This document shows positions 56,677-64,000 of a stretch of 64,000 bases of DNA, piece after piece. Positions within the stretch are counted from its first letter, which is position 1; every line of letters starts with the position of its first letter. Under the pieces are notes generated by a model. The model ran no database searches. It was not told the origin of the DNA and saw only the letters and a list, made by a program, of their open reading frames with translations. The stretch covers positions 7,927,501-7,991,500 of the forward strand of contig JAKNDB010000068.1 in the NCBI GenBank assembly GCA_024305405.1, given 5' to 3'. The translations under genes and the position numbers were made by a program. The DNA is from Dirofilaria immitis (Eukaryota > Nematoda > Chromadorea > Rhabditida > Onchocercidae).

Positions 56677-59600
56677 ATGATGCACAATACTATGATTTAC
56701 ATATTGCTCTTCATTATACTTAGATTCACTATATTATCAGCAGTAAAAAGCCAAGAGAGCATTGCTTCATTCATCCTTGTTCCTCATGGTCTCAGTCCCG
56801 ATGATGCCGAAAGAGTGATCATTCCAGCAGGTAATTTTTATCAAATTGATATTACTCTGACTGAAGAGTTTCAGGCATATAAGTAAAAAAATTACCGCCG
56901 ATATATTGCAGTAAATTCTGGCCCTCAACCACCATTTCCATGCCTGGTTGCTGGATTGGGTACATACGAACATGGCCAAACATTCACCAAAGAGCATTTC
57001 CATTACAAATGCAATAATGGCACCGCTGAAGTTATTGGTAAATTAACTTCATAATTTGTCATGTTTTAGAATTATATAAATCCTCCAGTCAGACCAATGT
57101 AGTTACAGGGGATGCGGGATCCAGAAATTAGTGATAAGTGCTATTGTAATAATTATTATTTTTATCTTGCAGCATGTGTAGCAGACGACAAATCAGTGAT
57201 ACATATCGGTCGAATGTTTATACGAGGGAGTGAGACATAAGTGTGATGTGAAAGGAGATACAGTCACTTATGAGCAAGGTAACCATTTTCTTGTAATATA
57301 TTCATTCAAATTTTAGCTTTTTCAATTTGCGAAATTTTTAGCAATTTTAACGTTTGAGATTACTAAAATTTAATGGTTCGATATGAAATTTTGCACTCTT
57401 CGAGCTCCGATCTTAACATTTCCTTATCTTAATTGCGATCTTTTTCTTTTTTTTTGATTGAAAATTGTAATTAATAGCGATATTACGTCCCATCTCTCTG
57501 TCCCATTTTTTTTTCATTTTATTTACTTTCTCCTTCTCTTTCTTTTTCATTATTCCATTTCATTTCATATTGCAATGATCGGTGAAGGAAAAAAAAGTTA
57601 ATAAAATCAGGAAATTTTTCTATGTAATTATCACTCATTGACATGGACAGAATTATTCAAATATAAAATATAGTGTCATCATCTCATTTGAACAAGAATA
57701 AGTTGTGATGGTATTAGATGAATTTTTCTTGCTATTCAAAATATATCTTAATTCATTTAGATATGTGCCTAATGCCTAGAAACCAAATAAGTTGGATTTT
57801 TCCAACTCCCAGTTTTGCTGGCAGAAGAGAATATCTCTATAGCACATGATATCTTAAAATTCTCGGTGATTTGGCTGGACAATGTAGATGTTAGATAAAA
57901 ATAATGGTCGCATATAAAAAGAAAATAAGGGAAGACTTCATTCTCCTGCAGAATAAGCTATACATTATATATAAGTAGCTGAAATGAAACGTAATGTACA
58001 TCAGAGAGTTATAAAAAAGTGACAGAAGTAGAAGTGATTTTTATCCTGAAAGAGCTGGAAAATAACAAATATTCGATTGCTAGCTTCCTGGAGACTCTCT
58101 GGATCAGTTGTCAGTGTCTATGATCTTCTCACTTATGCAAATTTACTTCGTTGGATATGATTAGGAATTTATTTCTATTAAATAAGATTGTGATGATTGT
58201 TAAATTGCTTTAAAAAGAAACATTTTTATAAGATGAGAAAGCTGGACAAACTTGCTCAAGTGCTATTAATTCTAATTGTCTGTAAAATTTTGTTATTTGT
58301 CGTTTAATCGTTACTTAAATTAAACAGCGATAATCATTAAATTTATGAACGATAACATATGATATGACAATTGATAAGGAAGTCTTCTCTCGCGCTATAG
58401 CATAAATAAAAAGACTGAAATTATTCAATATTCACTAAGTGGAAAAAGTTGGTAACAATGAAGTGCCACTCCACTTAAACATGGAATTGCAAATGTTTTT
58501 CAGAATCAACGTGTTATGATAATGGAATTCACTATGATATCGGCGAACATTTTCGTAATGGATCTTTCGTGCTGATTTGTCAAAGGACGGTATTACAATT
58601 GAAGGTTAGTTTCGCCAATGTAGTAATTTTGCAGTAGTACTTCTTTGCCAGCTGGCTGATGTGTTACTTCTAGATATTTTCGAATTAAAGAATACTATTT
58701 TGAATAAAGTGAACTTACTATTTTGAATAAAGTGAACTTAAACAAGGGAAAATCACATATTCGGCTGACTGATGGTAAATATAACTCTATAAAGAAGTAT
58801 TTGAACTAGTCATGAATCCCAGAATATGTTTCATAAAAGACAATGTCATTGGCTGTTTTTGAGAAATGCATTACAACGAAAAGATGACAATATTCCAGTA
58901 ATGCGTTACAAGATGTTAGACCCATTTTCTACAAAAAAGTATTCTGAAGTTATATATGAATTTACATTTGACAAAAAGTCTTTAACCTAATGAACTGTTT
59001 AAGTGGGATTTGTCTTAAAAGTTGACATATTGCTACAACTTCGACATAGCAGTAAATATTTCACAGTCCTCATGTAAGAACAAAATTCGGAGTTGAGATT
59101 CACGCTTGCAGGTTGTTATGCTCGAAATACAGATATTACAATTCCCATAGGCACTGAACGAATCCTGGATCATTATCTGCACAAATGCGAATTACTCGAC
59201 CGAGGGCGAGTTCGATATACTGCGAATTGTATTATTCCTTCATTTTATCGTAGGAATCACCGCGGCTGTTTTGATTTTGTATTCCAAGAATTAATTATCC
59301 TTACAACCGCAAATTTGATTCGCTCTGATAATTTGACAACTACTTGTACGAAATGCTGAAGTGAATGATTTTGCCTTTGTACTCAAGAACTTTACAGTGA
59401 TTGGATGCAAAAAAGACAATGAATTTTTTAATGAAGGACAAATATGGACATCAGAACACATTCGATATCAGTGTACATCACATGGAATCGTCCGAGTACT
59501 CGGTAATTTTTAAAGATAGCATTTATTACTACAATACTTTTTTCAAAGATTTTTTTCTTTTGCTAAAATTTACAAAAATTCGTCAAATACACTTCGTAAG

Positions 59601-59896
59601 GACAATTTCAGTTTGAGGAACTATTTCGCATCCCTAAAATTGATGTCACATTGACATTTGCTAAAAAACTTATCTTTATCTTCAATAATCTTTCAAATAA
59701 TGCTTGAGGCTGTGTGGACGACAATGGTCTATTTGTTGAACTTGGAAGAGATATCTTGATGCATAATATCGTTCATCGGTGTTATAGAATCGATAAGACA
59801 ACAGTTTACCACCGTTTTGCATGTGTTGGACGAACATTAGTTGAGTGTATCCTTACTCCTCCATTGCAACGACCACGCCCGGTCTCCAAAACATGA
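56677..59896 (+). CDS. Secreted protein with repeated MIG-18-type fibronectin I-like cysteine domains
   Basis: Exons: 56677-57037, 57173-57278, 58504-58604, 59112-59249, 59398-59502, 59709-59896; about 330 residues. A hydrophobic leader (IYILLFIILRFTILSAVKS) is followed by about six repeats of the pattern C-x(4-6)-Y/F-x(2)-G-x(10-14)-C-x(8-14)-C, for example GCKKDNEFFNEGQIW...YQC and CVDDNGLFVELGRDI...HRC. The spacing resembles the fibronectin I-like module of C. elegans MIG-18 and related nematode secreted proteins, so an extracellular-matrix role is plausible. Three faults are visible: an in-frame TAA at 56884-56886 in an otherwise open frame; a one-base surplus near 57226-57229 (GGG); and a one-base deficit at 58582-58584 (AAA), whose repair yields CQKDGITIEGC. 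It could be a real gene with sequence errors or a young pseudogene. Confidence 0.6.
57279..58503 (+). other. Long intron of the Fn1-like gene
   Basis: A 1.2-kb intron between domain-coding exons, much longer than the others in this gene. The left part is pyrimidine-rich on the plus strand. No nested gene was recognised. Confidence 0.5.
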
Positions 59897-60821
59897 TATA
59901 GTTGTTTATGAAAATGCTTGAATATCTTCAGAAACGATTTATTTTATACCATTACTTTTAATTTATTGAGACATATTTAATAATTTTCATTTAAACAATC
60001 TAAAAATGATTTAAGCTGCAGAATACTCTAGCCAGTATCTTCCGACTGCTATTTCCTTAATAGTTTGATAATCATCGGCTTTAAGTTTCCTTATTCCTAA
60101 TAACTAGTAAATGCAAACTTTATTATTTTGTTTTTTAAATTATGCTGAAGTAGAATGATTAATACAAATTAGAATGATTGATACAAATTACTAATCAAAT
60201 GAACAGATTGGCAGTGAACAGTGAATCCAATAATAATGGTGTTGAATTTCGGTTGATGAAGACGAAGGCACTAGATTTTAATAACAATTAGTACATAAAG
60301 TAACGCCAATTGCAAAGTATTGAACTTAGGAAAAATCATTCATTCAATTTGAAAAATCCAAAAAATAAACACCTTAGATAATTATTAACTTCCTTGGACA
60401 TGAAGCATCATCGATAGCATATTTCACTGAACACATAAAAAATATGAAAAAGTTGTCATCAATGTGAAAAAATTTTTGCCATATCTGCTGAAGATAATTT
60501 CAATATGCAAATAAGCCGTGTCATTCCAAAACCCGCTCAGTGAAGTAATATTGAATTTTTATTTTTCAGGTTAATTTTATAAAACTCTGTTCCTCAAAAC
60601 TATGAATGATAGTTTTTGTAAAAAAAAAAAAAAAAAAAGATGCTAATCTTCAAATTCCTTAGAATATGACAGGAAGTAAATCATCAAAACAAAAATTAAA
60701 AAGTTTTACCAATTAAGAGAAACAAAGAATCCAATATGCACTGAAATTAATGTGTAAAACTTTCTCAATAGAGTAATGCTGGCGACTTCTTAAAACCACT
60801 TAAAACCACAACTAGAAGTGG
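59897..60821. other. Convergent intergenic region
   Basis: Between the 3' ends of the Fn1-like gene (+) and the UQCR11-like gene (-). It contains an A18 run at about 60621-60638 and a small repeat of AGAATGATT(A/G)ATACAAATTA near 60150-60190. No gene was recognised. Confidence 0.5.
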
Positions 60822-61288
60822 TTATGTTGATGAATTAGCGTCTGTAGGATTACTGTTCTCGATAGCTGTCGGTTCGAAATGATATTTCCAAATAGGTATA
60901 TGACGTCCAACGGTTTCCCAGTTGGTCATGTAAATTAACGCAATCACTGCTCCTACGCCAAAAGCACCATATGTTGGTAAGCTAAAAAGCATTAGATTCA
61001 ATTCAGAATTTCTGTAGCTATGTTGAAAAGAAATGGTACTCATAATGAAGCTTTTATTTCCCTGATCTGACGATCAAATGCAAGATCAATACCTAATATA
61101 TGACATGAGGAGACTATCACTATTTACCAAAGAAAGATGTTTCTGCTGAATATTTCAATTGATAGAGATTATCGTTAATTACTATCTTGTAGGATGCAAT
61201 CTCTCTGCTAATCATACAAAGAAATAACTTACTATGTTTTATTTTTTAAAGCATTTCTGATAAAACGTTTGTAGTTAACGTAGTCCAT
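60822..61288 (-). CDS. Cytochrome b-c1 complex subunit, UQCR11/QCR10 type
   Basis: Two exons, 61288-61233 and 60981-60822, join through a GTAAGT donor and TTTTTAG acceptor in matching phase to give 71 residues. The protein has a short basic N-terminus (MDYVNYKRFIRNALKNKT), one membrane helix (YGAFGVGAVIALIYM), then TNWETVGRHIPIWKYHF and a polar tail. Size and pattern (small residues before the helix, T/D-W just after it, a proline and a final aromatic segment) match the smallest bc1 subunit, which stabilises Rieske protein assembly in complex III of the inner mitochondrial membrane. The tail is longer than in mammals. The match rests on pattern recognition in a very short protein, so another small respiratory subunit is possible. 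Confidence 0.65.
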
Positions 61289-61765
61289 CCCTGAAAAATA
61301 AGAAGATCAATTTCCTTCCGCCATATGTCCAACTCCTTTCCCCAATTTGTGAAACGAGAAGATGATCCACATGTCATCTAGGATTAGCTAGTATCGCCAT
61401 CACCTTTCCGGTCACAATCTTCTTAACGAAACAAGTACTTTATGGTTGGCCGTTGTTTATGGTATGATGTTACATATGTATGTCTTACGGGAAATTGACT
61501 TATCGAATTTCATGGAACCAGGGATTCTTATTTGCTGAGCTGACAGCAACTTTTCCTCAAGTGATTTGAGTTACGTATACTTATGTATAAAACATGATTC
61601 TGTCCATCTCAGCCGCGTATATTGATTGCAATGAGAATAACTAAGGAGAGAAGATTCAACTGCATGGATGATAATGTGAATTCGTCGGGACGAAATTTCC
61701 TTTTGATATTGTTCGATAAGCTATTTTTTTTTGCAAAAAAATATCTTAGAATCAAACGAGGATAG
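61289..61765. other. Divergent promoter region between UQCR11-like and Hip genes
   Basis: The two starts are about 480 bases apart in opposite directions, so the promoters probably overlap. No TATA box or other clear element was identified. Confidence 0.4.
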
Positions 61766-63187
61766 ATGGATGCTCAAGTCGAACTGTTGCGTCAATTCGT
61801 AAACATTTGTAAATGCAATCCGGCAATTTTGCACGAGCCAAGATTTGAATTCTACAAGGATTATCTTGAAAGGCCGTCTTTTCAAATCCAAAAATAGCAT
61901 TTCCAAAGAGCCTTTTTGTTTAACATGAGTTTATTGAATATTGAGCAAGAAGTATCGGTACAGTTTTTGCTATTATATCAGAAGTTAAGCCGAGATAAAT
62001 TGTGTCATTTTTAATTTGAAGAAGAAAGGTTAATTTGTAAAGTGATTTGATCGAATTTATTAATTTGATAGAGGTATTAACCTACTGAAAAAGTATTTCT
62101 TACAATAATATTACTTTACAGTCTCGGTGCAAAACTTCCTTCTCTATCAGCGGAATCAACAGAACCAAGTCAAATGAAATCATCCGGACCAATTAATCGT
62201 AACGAAGATCTGCCAGTAAGTGAAGAAAAAGTGGAGCAAGAAGAGGAGCTAGAGTTGGACATGTCGGGCGTAATAAAAGGTGAAGAAGATGAACCGCTTC
62301 CAATGGGCGATAATACTAAGGAGGTCATAATCTTGAACATTTTCTGATATTGAATTATAGAATGATTAGTCACATTCATAACGTTCACTTTGAAAATTAC
62401 TTTGAAATTTTTAATTGCAGATAACTGAAGATGATATGGAAAAGGCAAATGAGCAACGAATGTTTGCGGTAAATGCATTTAATGAAGGTAATCTTTGGAC
62501 TTGATTAAATTTTAGTATAATCAATACTTTTTGTTATTAGTTCTGAATTTCTTTTAAGTGTGCTTCTTAAATTTCATTTTGTGTTTAAAACGACGAGTGA
62601 AATACGAAGAGGAAAAAATATCGTCATTAAAAATAGGCTTTATGCAACCAGATATTTTCGATTCTATTTAGTTTTGTTTTAAACCTTTTCTTAAATGTAA
62701 ATAAATTTTTCAGGAGATTACGAGAAATCTGTGGTGCATTTTACCAACGCCATTGAATTGAACCCAGGACTAGCAGTTTTGCACGCCAAGAGGGCAAGGT
62801 ATTTAACCACTTTGTTTAGTTTCTTGAAAAAAAGGAAAAATCTTTTTCAATTTTTGAGAGAAATGGTGCAATTTTAACGAGACTTTGCAGCGCGCTTCTA
62901 AAATTAAACAAGCCAAATGGTGCAATTCGCGATTGCGATAAAGCGATTTCATTAAATGCGGATTCAGCACAAAGTTATAAATTTCGTGGACGAGCACACA
63001 GGTCCTATGAATTCATATCTCGATCTATCAGAAACATTATTTCGTTTTTCTTTATGGTATTATACTGAGTTATTTGATTTGTAGATTACTCGGTAATTTC
63101 GTGGAGGCTCATCGTGATCTAGCTATGGCATGTAAATTGGATTATGATGATGATGCCAATATTTGGCTTAAGGAAGTCGAATCAAAC
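61766..63187 (+). CDS. hip-1: Hsc70-interacting protein Hip/ST13 (N-terminal and TPR part)
   Basis: Hip binds the ATPase domain of Hsc70 and slows ADP release in the chaperone cycle. Exons: 61766-61872 (or 61875), 62122-62323, 62421-62487, 62714-62798, 62891-63001, 63085-63187, all in matching phase. Visible are the N-terminal dimerisation domain ([20 protein letters not shown], ending ESLGAKLP), an acidic linker ([18 protein letters not shown]), and three TPR motifs: [40 protein letters not shown], and [20 protein letters not shown]. The protein then reaches [20 protein letters not shown]. The charged helix, GGMP-like repeats and C-terminal STI1 domain of the family are not found before the next gene 485 bases downstream. 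Exon 1 ends either at a GC donor (61873), giving the family-like DYLESLGAKLP, or at a GT three bases on, giving DYLERPLGAKLP. Confidence 0.92.
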
Positions 63188-63479
63188 GTAAAATTTTCGA
63201 GGTTTTTGTACTCTAAATGCATAGTTTGGATTTGCACTGTAAGGTTAACTTTGAGATCTAAGTATATTTTACTTCTACGTTAAGTTGTCTCGATTGTACG
63301 ATGACCGGTAATTTGACGCAATCATATCATTAGAGAATGAATCAAAGAAATGGTTTTGAATAGTTTTCTATCTCACAGATAGTTTTCACTTTAGTAGCGT
63401 AATATTACCAGATATACTGCAGAATGATCTAATATTTTTCTTAGTAATATGCAGAACAGTTTTTGCTAACTTTTTTTAG

Positions 63480-63533
63480 GTTAAACGGTCCAATCGTACT
63501 ATTCCTAACATGATAAACATAGCACGGAAATAA
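63480..63533 (+). CDS. Possible terminal exon of Hip
   Basis: After a TTTTTTTAG acceptor, 17 codons and a stop (VKRSNRTIPNMINIARK) join in phase 0 to the exon ending at 63187. This would give Hip a short basic end instead of its usual long C-terminal region. The join is formally correct but has no homology support. The alternative is reading through the donor at 63188 to a stop at 63281-63283. Confidence 0.3.
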   Translation, partial: VKRSNRTIPNMINIARK

Positions 63534-63671
63534 GAGTTTCTAATAATAAAATGCTTTTAATAATAAAATGCTTTTTTATACTAAAAGTATGCTTCCAAAG
63601 AGAAAACGAAAACCGTTAAAAAATAGATTGACAAAAACACATGCATTAATAATATGAGTTTCTATTTATAT

Positions 63672-64000
63672 CTAATTAGTAATATCTTCTTTTTTCTTCT
63701 TCCGGCAAAGACGTCGTCCATTTGGACCTATTGGTGCACGTACAAGAATGGGCAAACCAGCCTGTTTCCTGCATGATATATAATAGATGTTGCAAATGGC
63801 GCCATTTGCACGACGAAAATCTTTAATGCTTAATTGTCGTTTCTCTTCAGTTTTTTCTCTTCAGCAAGCTGATGTGATATATCATTATAGCATTTTAGTC
63901 TATATTTGCATCTAAGTTTTTGTGAACTATTTAAGGGTCGCAATTTGTTCGCTACTTTTCGTGATCGTGATTCGAGCGGCTTTATCTGCATATACTTCTG
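63672..64000 (-). CDS. Unrecognised protein, C-terminal part (runs off the right edge)
   Basis: From the window edge the minus strand is open for about 48 codons (including VANKLRPLNSSQKLRCKYRL and HQLAEEKK). It then continues in the next frame as TEEKRQLSIKDFRRANGAIC, GLPILVRAPIGPNGRRLC and a K-rich end KKKKEDITN before a stop at 63672-63674. The frame change falls at a run of six T (63851-63856, A on the coding strand) and is cured by one extra base. The basic, evenly composed sequence looks like real coding sequence. I do not recognise the family. Its 3' end lies 139 bases from the possible Hip end, in convergent orientation. Confidence 0.5.

Noticed and set aside
56883..56911. GTAAAA...GCAG as a 29-base mini-intron
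   Set aside because: Too short for a nematode intron and removing it breaks the frame that continues in the next exon part.

Overview
The window looks like nuclear DNA of a nematode, most likely a clade III (spirurid or filarial) worm. It is very A+T-rich by eye. Genes are cut into many short exons, introns end in the nematode-type (T)TTTCAG acceptor, and several start codons sit just downstream of such an acceptor with no exon in front, as expected for spliced-leader trans-splicing. Homologies are animal. I cannot name the species from sequence alone.

Layout. 1-9480: gene-poor, holding a truncated 5S rRNA copy, one possible acidic exon and small repeats. 9525-15285 (+): RBM26/RBM27-type RNA-binding protein. 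17580-25523 (-): TMEM132-family single-pass membrane protein in 19 traceable coding exons, with a 53-bp minisatellite in one intron and a T/G-rich mitochondrial-like insert in another. 25.5-33.9 kb: gene-poor. 33932-33995: strong hairpin just upstream of DHX15/Prp43, the DEAH-box splicing helicase (34116-39075, +). 40.5-44.2 kb: decayed BEL/Pao LTR retrotransposon. 44.2-50.5 kb: gene-poor, with an orphan ABC-type Walker A motif on the minus strand. 50530-54833 (-): PDE12-like 2',5'-phosphodiesterase. 56677-59896 (+): secreted protein with repeated small cysteine domains resembling the MIG-18-type fibronectin I module. 60822-61288 (-): two-exon cytochrome bc1 subunit of UQCR11/QCR10 type. 61766 to about 63187 (+): Hsc70-interacting protein Hip/ST13, apparently truncated. 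63672-64000 (-): C-terminal part of an unrecognised protein that runs off the right edge.

No shared pathway or operon is evident. RBM26 and DHX15 both act in nuclear RNA processing. PDE12 (mitochondrial RNA turnover in other animals) and the UQCR11-like subunit are mitochondrial by homology.

The most consequential observation is technical. In five unrelated genes the frame breaks by one base, nearly always at a run of A on the coding strand: runs of 3-6 A look one short, and runs of 8-9 A look one long. Reading across each break restores family motifs and exon phase. This looks like uncorrected homopolymer error rather than pseudogenes, and automated gene calls will be broken at these points. 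I found no convincing new biological system; the best biological leads are the Fn1-like gene with an in-frame stop, the truncated Hip, the hairpin upstream of DHX15, the mitochondrial-like insert and the orphan Walker A motif.
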